Below, piece after piece: positions 46,903 to 61,400 of a stretch of 64,000 bases of DNA; positions within the stretch are counted from its first letter, which is position 1, and each line of letters begins with the position of its first letter. The translations under genes were made by a program, and so were the position numbers. Source of the stretch: Daedaleopsis sinensis (lineage: Eukaryota; Basidiomycota; Agaricomycetes; Polyporales; Polyporaceae). The stretch covers positions 3,720,001 through 3,784,000 of the forward strand of contig CM066300.1 of NCBI GenBank assembly GCA_033807695.1, read 5' to 3'. The notes beneath the pieces are model-generated. The model did no database searches. It saw only the letters and a list, made by a program, of their open reading frames with translations, and was not told the DNA's origin.

Positions 46903-49900
46903 CTAGCGCTTTGCATAACGGAGGTAACGAGAAGCAACTGCAAAATCACTAGGTCAGTCATGTGGACTAAGGTCTTCGAAACAACGATACTCACTTATAG
47001 TGGCGGCAAAGTTGAAAACTACAACGATACGGTTAGTAAACGGCCGTTGGGCGGAGTGACGCAAGACATACCAGAAAACGCGAACAATACCCATGCGTCT
47101 CGCCAACGGTTCTCGTAGCGGATGTTGAGAGGCAAGAAGAACTGGTCTCCGACCTGCGAGGCAATCATGAGGGCCAGGGCAGAACGCACATGGAAACGTT
47201 TCACTTACCGCGTATTGACAGTACTGACAGTCAGATGTGTCGTTGGGATTGGCGAGGTAGCCGCCGAAGCCCTGGACGAACTCGTTGGCCCAGGCGGCGC
47301 ACGTCTGACCAGAAGGCGGGTTGAACCGGATGAACTCGTCCGACTTGCACTGGATCTCAAGGCCGTGAAGCTCCACAGAGAGCATGGCCCCCAACGTGCG
47401 CGTGTAAGGGCTCAGCTGGTAGAGCCACCTCCAGTACGTAGCCATAGACGGGTACGGCAGCGTCACACCGCAGAAGGTACTGAGGGTGAGGATGAGGAAC
47501 GGGTTGAAGAGCGGTGCGATCTGCATGCTCGGCGAGACAGCGCCAACGAACTGGCCCATGCTGACACCGAAGAGCTCCATGAAGATGATTAGCAGCAGCT
47601 GGAAGAACTCGCCACCAACGCCGGCGCTGCCCTGCCCAAAGCCCATGGGGAACACCTGGACGATCAATGTCAGTGACAACTTGACAATGTTCGTTTGAAA
47701 AGCAGATGCATACCATGAGGACCCAGTAGACGACGGCGCAGAGGAGGGAGTACGGCATCTCTCCGATAAGCTGACCGATCGCAAACACATATGGCGAGTA
47801 AATGCGGCTAGACGCCTCTGTTGGGAGGGGATCAGTGTCCGCATAGACTCATCATCCGCGACGACAACGAACCTCGAATGAAGACGCGTCTGCTGAGGAT
47901 CCACATCGGCTCAAGCTGACCCATGACGATGGCGGGAAGGATAGTGGCCCAGAAACTACGAGAGCGGGTCAGTCTGGCTCCATCAATGACTAGCGATGTC
48001 TGCTTACATCCCGAAGACACGGTACTGCAGATCACGCACGCCGTGGCCGAGCTGGAGGAACGAGAGCGAAATCCAGAGCGAGATGAACCCATGCACGAAG
48101 AGACGGCTGAAGACGTAGTCCGGCGAGCGCCAGAGCTTCGTGTTGTTGCGCTGCACGACATAGCGGAGCTGATGCCAGAAGGGCGTCGCGTCTAGTCACG
48201 ATCATTATGTTAGCCACGAGACGAATGCCACCGGGCGGACCGACTTACACATGGACACTTTCTGGTCCTCGGTATCAGTCGACGTCGAGCGCTTGATGTT
48301 GTCGATCTCCGCCAGGACCTCACGGTACTGCTTCGACTCGAGCCAGTGATCCTTCCAGTCGCGGTCACCAATACGGGGCGTCAAGCCAGCACCGATCGCG
48401 TCGAGCATGAACTCCGCGGGGTTGACGTTCGCCGGGCATAACGCGCCATGCTGAGCGAAGTAATCGCGCAAGATTTGGCAGTCCGGACCAACGTCGCCGA
48501 AGTACACCGTCTCGCCGCCGCGCTCGAGGAGCAGGAGCTTGTCGAACGTCTGGATGAGGAGCGACGACGGCTGGTGGATCGTGCACAGGATCGCCTGGCC
48601 GTTGTCCGCGAGCTTGCGTAGGAAGCGCACGAGGTTCCAAGCGCTCTGGCCGTCGAGACCTGACGTGGGCTCGTCGAGGAACAGCAGCGACGGGCGACTG
48701 GCGAGCTCAACGCCGATGGTGAGACGCTTGCGCGCCTCAACGCTCAGGCTGAAGACGAGGGCGTCCGCAAGATCCTGGAGCTCGAGCACCTCGATCATCT
48801 CTTCGACGTACTGGTCCTTCTCTTCCTTGGAGATATGAGGAGGCTGGCGGAGGTATGCCGAGAAGCGCATTGCCTCACGCACAGTGGCAGTGCCCTCGTG
48901 GACGTCCATCTGCTCAGCGTATGCCGTGTTACGAGCGAAGTCCAGGCCGAGAGGTTTGCCATCGAGGAGCAGCGTGCCGGCAACGACACCGATGTTCTTC
49001 CGTTGGGCGAGGACATCAAGACATGTGGTTTTGCCTGTTCGTGTGCTTAGTACGCATCACCCAACTCCAGGAGAACGGGTTACTCACCAGCACCGGAAGC
49101 ACCCATGAGAGCGGTCATCGTGCCGGGCTTCACAAAGCCGTACACGTCGTGTAGCAGCCTACGAGTGCCGCCGGGGACGGGTACGTGGTAGTTGATCTGC
49201 TCCCAAGTAAACGGCTTGCCATAGAACTTCGTGGTTACTCTGCGTGTTGCCAATGTGAAAACCAGCTCGCGAATGGGGAAGAGTCATACGCACCCGCCAT
49301 CTTCTTCATCCTTGGCCGACTCCTTCTCGCTTGCACTCTTGGTCGAGCGCCGCTCCTTGCGTTCTCTGAGAATAGCATTGCGCTTCTCTGTATCACTGTC
49401 TTCGGGAGCGAATATAGTGATGGAGGAGCCGGCATCGAAGTGGGGGAAGAGCTCGATCAGGATCACCTGGGTGAGCTGGAAAAGGAGCATGAAGCCGATG
49501 ATGACGAGAAGGTTGCGACGCCAGAGGTCGGAAACGTTGAGGCCATATCCGACCAGGGCATAGTTCCTTCCGCTAACAATCTGCTGACCGGGTATGGCGC
49601 CGAACAACGTGCAGATCTGGTTGGGGCCGAGCTCGACGCTGGAGAGGGAAAATCATTGATGAGCCGTCGTTGTCGAGCTGCAGGACGATGACTTACGGAT
49701 ATTTATCGATGCCAGGGGGGTTCCGAGGGACAATAGAGTTGCCGTCGCATGTAAACTGGATTTAACCTCTTCATTAGCTTTGCCGGTGTTGGTATAAATA
49801 GGTAACCTACGTTGATGCGCATAAATTCGTTCTCGAGAATCCCGACGAAGGCTGAAAGTGTGGTATAGTGAGTAATATTGACGATAATGGCTTCAAGTTG

Positions 49901-52508
49901 GACCGTACCATATGCCACAGGGTTAATGTAGTACTGTTGATAAGTGAGACACAGGCTGCGGAAGACAGAGACAGCTAGAAAACTCACAATCCAGAACAAC
50001 CACCGCTTCATCTGGAAGACAGGGATCATGTAGCCCGCGTACTGGATCATATTGGGGATGAAGAACGTGGCCAGACGGAACGCGGAGTCGAAGTTCGTGC
50101 ACATGATACCGAATGTTCTGAAAAATCCTTGCATCGACAAAAACCCGACGTAGATCTACATGAGTCGCAAATATACTAGTATGAGTGCCATCTAACGGAG
50201 CAGCGAAAGCATTACGCACGAAGAGATGATATGTGAAGAAACCGCCAGCCGAGCGCGATAGGTTCGACATGAAGTAGATGACGAGGTTGTAAATGAAGAT
50301 GCGGACCGCGGAGAATGGTATATCTGAGAGTGTGTTCGCTATAACCACAGCAGCGGGACGGTAAAGTGCGTAGTTTGTCTGGGAACAACGGCATAAGAAT
50401 GTGACTTTTACACTTTAAATAATATAACGTACTTGTTTCTTCAAGATAGGACGACCAAGCATCTGGACGGGCATCTAGCACGGGACTGCGTCAGCAATAC
50501 CGAAAAGATCACATGGTATTGTAGACATACTTCACCAAACGTATCAAGACAGCATGTGAGGAGGGCAGCGAAAATGACGGAGCCCCGCGTGAATGCGCCT
50601 TGTGAGGTTAACTCAAGGTTGTAGTACGCCGCGCCGATAACCAAAGCCAGAATCTGTCGAGCATACTTTAGAAGGCACGCGGGGGGCCTCGTTTGGCAAT
50701 GCGCTTACCGTGGACAGCGAGTAGCTAGTGATCAGCTGGAAGCGATCTTGCAAGCGCATCTGGAACTGCCTGATCGCCAATGAGCGGACCTGACCGGTAA
50801 AGCCAAGAGTATACGGGCTCTTCTTCGACACGCCCTTCTTCTTTTCGGCGAGGACAGCGGAGCGGAATGCCTCCTGGTCAGCCTTGTCAACCTCCATCTT
50901 CTGCTTGTACTTCGTCAGATCCTCGAGCATGTCGCCCGCGAAGCGCGACCGCTTGAAGGCTTCCTCCAGCGCCTCGGGCGTGCAAGGAACATCCTCTTCC
51001 GATCGTCCAGGGGCGAACTGCCGTTCATTCGGGTCGGTGCACCCAGTAAGATAGTCCGGAGTACTTTGACGGGGCAGGGGCTTGAAACCAAGCCCTTCGA
51101 AGTACGCGCGGGCTTCGGAAGGCGGCCCGAAGTAGACCTGACGACCCTTGTCGAGAACGAGTACCTTGTCGAACAGCTCGTAGATACCCTCGCCGGCCTG
51201 GTACCTGTAGTCGAGCCGTGTAAGGTGACGACATTCAGTTGACCGATAAGTGGCCGCTTACAGTGTTGCAAATGTGGTCTGTCCGAGAATATCTGTCATG
51301 ACGCGCATCGCCTTGATGAAATCAAGAGCGGTACTGGCGTCCAAACCACGGGTCGAGTTGTCAAAGCAGAGTACGTGGGCACGGGTGGCCATCATCTCGG
51401 CGATCGAAACGCGCTTGCGCTCGCCACCTGAGACACCACGCACGAACTCGTCGCCCACGTAGGTGTTTGCGGTGTGAGAGATGTTGAGCATCTTGAGCAA
51501 CGTACTACGGATTGTCTCGTCGAATTCCTTGCGGGAGAGGCCGGGAAGACGCCCCTTAGGGCCAGGCGTCTTCAACGAGAGCGCGAAGTTGAGAGTCTGG
51601 GCGACGGTCAGGGTGGAAATGTGACGGTCGTCTAGAAAATCAGTGAGAAAGAGACAAGGTTCAACAGTCAAGTACACGCACCCTCCTCGTTGTACACAAC
51701 CTCCCCCTTGTAGTACTTGGCCATATCAAGAGCATCGATGCCAGCATAGCGGACATCACCCTCGATGGCCGCGTAGTCTTGCCGTTGGTTCGCGATGGCT
51801 TTCAGGAACGTTGTACAACCAGAGCCAGGGCATCCGAGAACAAGACACATCTCCCCGGGTTTGAGCAGTCCGGATTGCCTGAGGGCATCGGATGAGCACG
51901 ATGCATCACAAAGAAATATTATTGACTTACGGCTCAAGTATGGTGAACAATGGGGGTTTGGGCCGCAAGACAGGAACGACGGTCTCTGCGACACGGCGCG
52001 CGAGACGGAAGGGGTATAGCCAGAAACCGAGAGCATCCTCTGCATATGGGTGTGATTAGGTCTAGTCTAGTGGTAAACATTTTCTGAACGACAACACGTA
52101 CGTCCGAACGTGTGGACGTGAATCTATAACGACAAAGACAGTCAGAAGGAGGAGACAATATTCGGGAGGACCGCCTACCTTGTGGCCAATGCCGCCTACG
52201 CCAACTACGTGGAGGTTTTCCCAAGTGACGCCGACATGCTTGTGTGCGAGGCCAGCATGTTCGGCGGCTTGGCTAGACGAGGTGAGATACGCCCGGAGGT
52301 CGAAAGCCTCCTCCTCAAGATGGTCGCCCTTTTCGAGGTCTTTTGCGGATTGGGTCCGCTCAGACTCCGCCTCCTGCGAGCGTATTGAAAGGACACGCTG
52401 AAGTTCATTGAATTGCGCCTCGGCCTGAGCGACATCGACATGATGGGAATTGGGTAGCGGCGTAGCGTCGCCTCGGAGTGTGCGATCGTCTCCTGGAGTG
52501 TCCGCCAT
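46903..52508 (-). CDS. PDR-type (ABCG) full-size ABC transporter
   Basis: Organisation is (NBD-TMD)2. NBD1: degenerate Walker A '[14 protein letters not shown]' (Cys replaces the usual Lys), signature '[10 protein letters not shown]', Walker B region '[14 protein letters not shown]'. TMD1 helices lie from about 50800 to 49700, and the extracellular loop has Cys residues. NBD2: canonical Walker A '[14 protein letters not shown]', degenerate signature '[12 protein letters not shown]', Walker B '[14 protein letters not shown]'. TMD2 follows and the C-terminus is 'FNFAATI' spliced to '[11 protein letters not shown]' with stop at 46903. This complementary degeneration, with one active composite site, is standard for fungal PDR pumps (Pdr5/Cdr1-like), which export hydrophobic compounds at the plasma membrane. 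About twenty introns are present. The length, about 1,450 residues, is full. The substrate cannot be inferred. Confidence 0.93.
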
Positions 52509-53407
52509 GGTGCACGGCGCGAAGACGGGCTCTTGTCCACACTCGAGAAACGGGGAGGGAGCGAACGAGAGAACGAGGCATGCGTGCCAGAGGGTTTTAT
52601 ACTTATCGTGTGTTCATGGTCATCTCTGTTACCCAACGCAATTATCCGAAGCCGGGCGCCATGCATCCATGAGTCAGCCATTGGCCTGGGAATGAACCGT
52701 CTGCAAAAGGCCACGGGGGTGCTCAATTCTGTGTTCGCTGCCTTCATCGGCTCCGCGAATCGCTCGAATCGACTCAGCCGCGTTCTGAGACAACGGGTTA
52801 CGGAGTCCAACATCACTGTCTGGTTCCGATTGGCACTTGGCATGGCCCTCCGTAGAACCGACAGGTAGACACTAATACTGTAGTATTGCGAGTGGGTGTT
52901 CGACTGTGTTCGAACGCTTGTGACTCTCCGACATGTAAAACATTTTTAGCTTCATGAACATCAACACATCGCGTACCAATGACTCTGAGCCGGGATGCTC
53001 TATCAATGGCGTCAATTTCAAGACTAGTCAAGACCGTAGAATTCCCCGAGGACCGGAAATGTGCGGTTTGTACGTATCTAGCAGCCCTCGGTCTTGCATG
53101 ACTAATGGGTGGGATACTCAGCAATACTGCAGGTATCTTGCGACACCGTCTGAACGTGGAACACATACCGATATGTCTGATCGGAATGCGGCAGCCATGC
53201 CTGCTAGCTGACTACACAGGACTGCGAAGATCGTGAACGTTTGCCATTTGCCACAAGATGTCATCGTGTGCAAGTTCTAAATTCCGCCAGCCACAGAGCG
53301 CGGGAGCAAACTGCCTTTGTGGGATCGCGCTCCCAACAACACGACAGTATGGGCGCCTAGCGAGCTGTCGACGGTCACCTCCGAGCTTCATGATTTCCCT
53401 TGCCACC
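52509..53407. other. divergent intergenic region between ABC transporter and SSP120-like gene
   Basis: This 0.9-kb region contains both promoters. Frames seen here (for example 52205-52843 minus) are out-of-frame extensions of the transporter's first exon. Apart from the TATA-like element listed separately I recognise no motif. Confidence 0.55.
52595..52601 (-). promoter_or_regulatory. TATA box of the ABC transporter gene
   Basis: On the minus strand this reads TATAAAA, about 90 bases ahead of the transporter ATG at 52508. A TATA element fits a regulated, stress- or drug-inducible promoter, as is common for PDR pumps; that last point is inference. Confidence 0.45.
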
Positions 53408-54885
53408 ATGCACTACTTCGCCGGCCTCGCCTTCTTTGCCTATCTACGCCTTGCGGTTGCACACGGAGGACACGAACACGATGGCCCGCAGCCCGGAGAG
53501 TCCGTAGCTCAGTATGCACAGAGACACGTAAGGAGACTTTAAACCTTCCGTGCACTTCTCCGACATGCTGACTGACATGTGCACTCATTCCGTCTAGATG
53601 GCTTCTGAGCATCACATGTGCGACACCGTCTCTCGCAAGTCCGCATGAGGATATCACTCATATATGTAAATTAGCGACTCCTTCGATGTCCCGAGTTTCT
53701 TCCAACTCCATGACCTGAACCGGTGCGTACCACGCCAATCACCGCTATTTCACTCGCCTCATCCGCCCACGGTGCAGGGATGGTCGCTGGGACTCTGAGG
53801 AGGTCGAGGCAATCTATGGCGTCCACCACGTATATTCGCAGAAGAAGTCCAAGGTGCGTGATTGATCACAACCCAGTCGTGTGCCTCCCCAACCAGAGCA
53901 CTACCCATAGGACGAGGTTGAACACAAGAAGAAGGCAGAACATATCGTCAGCACGGTGCTCAAGCGTTTGGACACAAACGGCGACGGGTCTATCTCTCTT
54001 GAGGAACTCGAAGCTGTCGGACTCGACGGTCTGCCTAGCTTTGACGAGCTCGGCGCAGAGGGTCACCACTACGATGTGGAGAGCGGTGCGTCTATCAGCA
54101 TGTATCTTGTGAATGTTTGCCCAACTGTCGCGCGCAGAGTTCTTCCTACACCACGAAGGTAATGTCCCCTCTCGCATGCAGCTCCACACTCCCTGACACG
54201 AACGCTCCCCTCCTCCACCGCCTCAGAACAATTCCACTCCACTCCCGAGACACAGACGGACGAGGCCTACACTCACCCCGAGGATCTCGAACACTTCGCC
54301 CACCACGAACAGATCGAGCGCATAGAGGCTGAGCGCGAAGCCAAGTACCAAGGCATCTCTGTCGAGGAGGTCCTCACGCAGCACGAGCCACACGACCACC
54401 CCGAGTCCCCGCAAGAGCACAGCGAGGGCAGCGCGGACCCCCAACTCATCGCCCAGAACCCGCACGACGACCAGCTCCAGCCGCCGCCCAAGGCCCTCGA
54501 GGAGCCGCAGGCGGGCGGCCCCCCGAAGAAGATCACCCGCGTCACCCCGCCTGAGAAGCAGGACCCCGCGGTCAAGTATGCGAGCGCGAAGGCGGACGCG
54601 GAGGAGCACGGCCAGTGGGGCGCGGGCGACGCGGGCTACAAGCCGCCCAAAACGCCATCCGAGAAGATGAGGTGCGTGTCACCCGCTCCCTTGCGCTCGA
54701 GACGGATCGAATTGACGTGTTCCGTGCGCCTCGTCATGTGTGTGTGCGTGTTGCCGGGCGTCCAGGAAGAACCTCCCGTACAAGGTGCGTGCTGTCGCTG
54801 CTCTGTGACAACCTGCAAATATGGACGCTGATTCTAGAACGGACGCATGCAGTACAAGTTCCGCCGGACGTGGGGCGACTTCTAG
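53408..54885 (+). CDS. SSP120: SSP120/nucleobindin-like secretory-pathway EF-hand protein
   Basis: The start 'MHYFAGLAFFAYLRLAVAHG' is a signal peptide, followed by a His-rich mature N-terminus and 'ESVAQYAQRHMASEHHI'. Two EF-hand loops are canonical: 'DLNRDGRWDSEEVE' and 'DTNGDGSISLEEL'. The C-terminal half is Glu/His/Pro-rich, then comes 'KKITRVTPPEKQ' and a conserved end 'NGRMQYKFRRTWGDF'. Eight introns join cleanly, two of them flanking a 19-nt exon ('KNLPYK'). The layout matches yeast Ssp120 and animal nucleobindins, Ca2+-binding proteins of the ER-Golgi lumen; Ssp120 works with Emp46/47 cargo receptors. There is no HDEL-type retrieval signal, so retention would depend on partners. Function in this organism is inferred from the family. 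Confidence 0.82.
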
Positions 54886-55449
54886 TCGGGGCGACGGCGG
54901 GTCTCGGGCGTCCGCGAGGCGTAGTCATCTCGCAGCCGTGTATGTATTTATCGTTCGTCTTAAGGAGTCATCTAGCCATCTATGCTTTCTTCCGATCGTC
55001 GTCTGCGCTCCGTCGAGCGTGAGTAATGGTCGCATCGCCGAGGCGTAATGTGTGTGGTGATAAGAGGGTTACCGTTGTTACGCTATTGAACGTCGAGATG
55101 AGGCTATCTGGATCACAACAACTGGGCGGCTCGTATAAGAGATGGTGATCATGACTGACAAGTCGGAGACCGTGGCTACTCAAGTTCGTAGGATTGATGA
55201 CGAAAAGCGGATCAGAGGTCATGCATAGGTGATCTGCATTAGCAGTCGGGCGGGGCTGTTCTCACCTGTCATTGTGTATGATTACACACTGATGATAGAA
55301 GTTGAATGGACGAGTTCGGGGCTCCCTAGGGGCGTTTGGAGGAACACAACAAGCGTGATTAACATGAAGTAAGTACAAATGTATCGCAAGGGGTATTATG
55401 CATGGTCCGCGTGGAACGTAGAAGCGCACTGTGGACGATGGATTACCCA
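54886..55449. other. convergent 3' region, no gene seen
   Basis: 564 bases lie between the facing stops of the SSP120-like gene and DOP1. Only short frames are found. It probably holds two 3' UTRs. Confidence 0.55.
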
Positions 55450-58400
55450 TCACCTTCCCTCGAACAGATCCTCCAGCAGCCCGCGCTCGACCATCGGCCA
55501 GTCGACGATCCCACCGCTATGGTATACGGTTTCGTACGACGAGATGCTTGCGATCGAGAAGAACGGAACGAGGTCCCGGACGCTGTCGATCTGCCGGAGG
55601 GACTGGAGGAGCGGGCGGCGCATGGGCGTGTTGGGCACGGAGGGCGTGCGGAAGTTGGACGCGGATGGGCGGCCATCGCTCTGGGGTGGCAAGTGAGTCT
55701 CCTGCGATGTCTGCCTGTAGATGCGCACGCAACACGCCGTACCTCTGCCACTGGAAGCGCTCCTATAACCTCTGCCAGGCGGTCGAGGAGTGCGTCTGGG
55801 AACCAGTCCTCGGGACGATAGACTGCGTCTACGGTGTCCGTAATGAAGATCCACTGGTGCCTGTAGGAGAGACGTTAGTGGGGAGCGCAACTGGCAAGTC
55901 TTAGGGATACGCACACTTGGAATTCTTCTGTTTGTAGTACAAACAGTAGGTCCAGCAGTTTGCAAGCAGACAGGATGAGACCGAGCTCCTCTGAACCATC
56001 ACCAGGGATGTTCTCCAGGATCTGCTCGAGGATACGATACTGCGACGTGGATGAGTTTCACAAAGTCAGACTCCACAATTGCCTGACTCACCAACTCTGT
56101 CAGGATCACCGGCCAGAAGCTTGACAGATTGTGCGGAGACAGTCTGCACAAGAGCACTCGCACACAAAGGAACACTTCGCTCTGAACGATCGGCGCAGAG
56201 ACATTGCGAAGTGTATCAACTAGTTTCTCCTGGATGCTGGGAAGCTGGGTGAGGAAGTGGTTCTTCTCGGCTGACAGTATCACGTATGATAATCGTCTGA
56301 GGTTCAGCGAGCGCAATAGCATCTCGTATTCACGGTTAGTGAATATATTCGCAGAGGCAACCGTCGTGATTTTGCCTATGAGAGACATCAGCCATCTCGC
56401 ACCCTCACGTATCGAACGCATATACTCACCGAGCAACTCTGGCAGGGCAGTCTTGTCAGTGTCGAAGAAGGACTTGATGATCGGCGTCCACTTCTCCCCA
56501 GCATCCGCGGTCGAGTTGAAACATCTGTTGTCGTTCATAGAGTCATAAACTGGGGCTCGCCATGCTTTCACCGCGACGTTGATCTTCGTTATCTCACGAA
56601 GGATTGCTACAATGTCGTCCTCCACATCCAGCGGTCTTCAAAGTAGGGCGTTGGCGTTAAATTTAAACGCACAGAAGACGCGGAGGTTACCTTGCTTTCC
56701 CCTTCAGAGCAGGATTTATGATGTTGTAGACGATTTGATTGCATGCAGTTAAGATCTTGTCGGAGTCGATCAAGAACTTCCGAATGTTCGGCAACGCATC
56801 CGAAGCGATATACGAATTGACCTGCATTCACTACGTCAATAGATGCACATGAGCAATTTTCACCAAGTACAGACTTGTTGCACGACATCTGTGCCGTATG
56901 TCACCTTGGCATTGTCGGGTAATGGGAGAGATGTTGAGCTTGCATTCTTCTCGTCTGCCTTGACTGCTTCAGAAGCTATGTTTGAATGTGTTATCATCCT
57001 TCATGGAGGAATGTGGCACTATCACAACTCACCACGCAATGTAGGCGCCGGTGAATCACGACCATTAGCTGCGAGGGTCTCTCGTTGAGACCTGCGAATC
57101 CACGAGCCGGACTCCACAGAACGGCCCGACATGAGACAGATGTCAAGGAGCTTCCCGTATGTGTCCTATCGAACAAGCATGTAAAGAGACGTTTGTCGAC
57201 CACACAGACTCCGTTCATACCTGCATGTCCTTGCGTATCCGGCGATCATCAAGCGCAGTAGTTTGAGAAACTTTGTCAGCGAGCACCGTGAAGCATCTAT
57301 CCGGATTTGATCAGGCTTATGACCAAAGCTAACGGAGAGTCACTCACCTCAACGCAGCAAATGCTTGTGGCCGGAAGTCACGGAGGGATGCGAGCAGATC
57401 CTTGGACAGTTGCAAGAACCGATTCCATACTTGCAAGGCAAGTGGTCCTTCAAGCCGCTTCATGTACTGCTCGAGGAAGTCGAACAATGTCATGTCCGAG
57501 CTAGTGAAGTAGTGATGAGGTAATCCAGCAACATACAAAAGGAGCCAATACTCACAGGTCACTGAGGGCTACAGCTTTCTTCGTACGCTCAGAAAGTCCT
57601 GGAGTGCGACAAGAAATGCTCTCGCATAGCATATGGACGGCGTTCTGAGCACTCGACGTGAGCACATCGACAAGGTCATATGCGGCCGACGTTTCTGCAC
57701 TGTCTGGTCGTGCCTGTGGAAGACAGTCAGAGGATAGGAGGCACAAGATCAGGTGTGCACAGACCGAAACTTGCTCATGCCAGCAATCAACGACAGCTTC
57801 GAGAACCTCCGTAGCATGTGCGCGGAACAAATGCTCGAGAACGCGCTTGCTCCGGTTTCGCGCGCGCGAGTAGATGAGAGACAGCGAATCTTCTCTGGAG
57901 GCCCAGTCGACTTCGTGAGGTAGAGCCAGTTTGTCCCATATTGAATACAAGACCCGAACAGCATTGTGTAGACAGCGAAAGTCAGACGACCTTGCCTAGA
58001 AGGGATCATGTCAGGATTATACGACACCGACAGACGTTGGCTACCTACCAGGGCAGCGTCATCGGCGGGTCCCGAAGCGCCATCCGAGCTGAATACGTTA
58101 GACACATATCCAAGCAATCCACTAGATTCGGCCACGACTTTGTCTGTTCCCTGTTGGTCTTCTTCGGGCGGCTGCTCTCCAGCAGTGCGGCTCATGCTGA
58201 GGAGCGAAAGGCGCTCCAGGGTGGTTAGAAGTGTCATGAAGTCTGCATCCGTAGTGTAGGAGACGATGTCTTCGGCTTGGGGGCCATCGATTGAGGCGTC
58301 CAAAATTTCCGAGAGTGCCAGTCGGAGCTGTCGGCAAACGCAGTCGGTGAGAGGCGTTACAACAGCGTTGAGTGTTTCCTTGAATTGTGGAACAGTCATC

Positions 58401-61400
58401 ATCACGAAATCCAACCAATGCTGAAGAACTGCTCGGTTGGAAGGCATCGAGATCCCGTCGACAAGTGTCTGGACTAGTAAAGGATGTACGGCATGGGATT
58501 CCTTGCGGTACGAGGTCGGTGTTTCTTGAATACTGATGCCATCCACGGCGCGTTCAATATTAGTTGTTGGCCCATGAGCACGGCCATCGGAACCAGCGAT
58601 GGAGACAACGATGATGGAGTGGAGAAGATGTAGGAGCTTGTTCTGTAAGTCAAGTCGTCCGGTGTGGACACAGAAGTATAGCTTCTGGACAACTGCAGAT
58701 TCCAAGGTTTGTAGAGTGACGAGGTCAACTTCGCCTCGCGCAATGAGAGCCTGTAGAAGCTCAACGGATAAGTTTTGCGAGACTATATGAAATGCCTGCA
58801 TTGCCGATGCTAGGGATGTCTTTGGTTCGGATTGTAATGTCCTGCAATTCATTATAAGACAGATGCAAATTGAGCAAGGAATCACGCTGACCTCATCAGA
58901 ACATGAGAGACAATGATATCCATGTACGAGGCATCGGGGAAGGTTGCACCGGCTGTGATAGAACGGGACGCCCTCAGTGATGCTTCACGTCAGTTCGGGT
59001 GTAGAGACGTACTAGACTGCAGTCGTTGCAGTAAGCTGTTGTACAAGGAGCGGCTGATTAGTGTGCTCCGGGCAACCTTGCTGAACCCTTGGCCACCGAA
59101 TTTGACAACGGATAGCAACGTTTCCAGCAAGTGATTTACGTATCGCTGGTCGAATGGACGCTCGTATACGAGGACTTGCAAAGACTTGCCCTTGATTTCC
59201 ATTGTCGACGGCGAATACCGTATTGCTGGATCGCAAAGGTCGTGCAAAATGGGGTCTAGCACTCTGCGCAGCGATGTGAGCTATCGTGTGTTGTCTCAAT
59301 AGCGATTGCATACCGTAGATAGGACTTGAGGCTGCAGCGCATCCACGTCTCGCCAATACGACGAAGATTAGGGTTTTCGCTTCTCAACGTCTCTAGTACG
59401 CTCATCATAGGGACTTTGAGGTGTACTCCAGGAAGCATGGTATCCTCTATGAGCGTAAAGTGAGTGTCTAAGGCATAATGTGTGCCTGGCGCGCTTACCG
59501 GTTAGCCTCCACAGAACACCGAAGGCTTCACATGCATTCTGCAGCTCTACCGGTTGTGTAGAACATAGGCTTTCCGCAAGAACTGATTCGACGTGAGGAT
59601 GGGTGCTCAGCCGCTCGAGTGCCCAGATGAGATTGACTGCTCTGACATGATACGCGGAAGTCGCTGGGCGAAGATAACGGAGAAGCTACCATACACATGT
59701 TAGCTCGTTAAGGAAGGATTCCAATCAAGGATACACGTACCATATTGACCATGGTAGAAATATACGAGCGCTTGTTCAATGAGAAAGCCGGCTCCAACCT
59801 CTCGCTCTGGTGAATTTTTACCGCCGTCGAAATCAATCCGTCTATCGCAGTGAATGTCACAGACTACATTGGAATTAGCCATGAACGCACGTCGTCGAAA
59901 AGAAGAATATACGTACTCTTCGCTGAATACATTCAAGGACTGTGGATAGCCACTCGGACGGATTCCAGTTGATGACGAAAGGACCATCAGACTCTTCATC
60001 CACCCGACTCACCAATGTATGGAGAAGGGATAGGGTGGATAGCAACATGCTGTGGGAAAATCTGTCGGCCTTCGCATCTTCACCACCACACATGAGGACC
60101 TTGGCAGCGGTGGTGGTAAGCAGAACGATGTTTTCGTAAGCAGCCACAAACGGAACTGCGGATGGTGATGAAAAACCGCTCAATGATATGGCCGCCGTGA
60201 CCCCGTAGAAGGTGCAAGCAAATGAGATACTGTCTTCCTGTTCAGGCTGCTCTCCTCGTTCCTGTCGTAAAGGGGGACGGGCCTTGAGCGCAGCAGGTGC
60301 AACATGCTTCAGAACTTCTCCAGCGAGCGCGATCATACTAAGCGTCGCGGGCGATATCGACTGTTTTTCTGTGAAGGAGTTCTGAGCCCCAGTTAGATCA
60401 ACGTCAATCGAAACGAAGAGTATGACGTACCGCGAGCAAGCCGAGAACAGCAGTGAAGACGACAGGAAGATGGATAGTCTCTATTTCCTCATCGTGTCCA
60501 TGGAACGTTGCCAGAAGATATCGCACCATCTCGCAGCCCTATGAATCTATCAGCAAGGTCGTCTTCTCTCTGCCATATAGCACATTTCATACATCGCCTT
60601 GGCTCTGGCCGGAGTCCATGTCTGACAAGATTGCGACAAGCAGTCGGTTCCATAGTGCATGCTGATCCACCGCCTCATACAGTGTGCTGCCAGTCATGGT
60701 CAACTGATCATGGTTCATGAGCTGCAGGATCACGATGAGGATAGTGATAGCATACATCTTCTCCGGCATTGGAATTAGAGTCCAAGGCTTTCCGCAAGGC
60801 TTTGAAGGCATCGTATATGAGAACCTCAGTCAACGGGAGACCAATTTCCCATTTGTCTAGGAGCGATATGAAGATCTTGAATGGTCGAGACTGAGAGTAC
60901 TCCGGCGATGGATTGAACATTTCGTCCTACAACACCATGAATAATAGTACACTCCGGGATAGTGAATTCTGGGTTTACCCGCAACGTCGACCGTAAAAGC
61001 CCCAAAGAATGCTGCTTGTAGTACTCGATCTGCGCCTGACTTCCTTCACTCGAACCCAGAAGCCACGCGAACAGACGTCTGTTGAGGGCTAGGTCACGGC
61101 GCAGGACGACACTGGTAGCAGCTCTCATCAAAATCGCACGGTCGTCGTCCTGCGCTTTCTTCACCGCGACTCCATCGATATGCAAAGACTGGAGGAGGAT
61201 GTCCAAAGCGCCCCTTCGGACTAAGAGATCATCATCTTCCAGAGCGGCAGAGAAAGCCCTGATCATAAGGCCAAGGTCACTCCCGACAATGGGTGTAATA
61301 TCTTTCGGTAATATATCATTAATCACGTAGTATAGACGAACCCTTTTTGGCTCACCTTCATCGGACTTAAAGGGCGGTAACCTGCGTGAGAGGTAGCTCA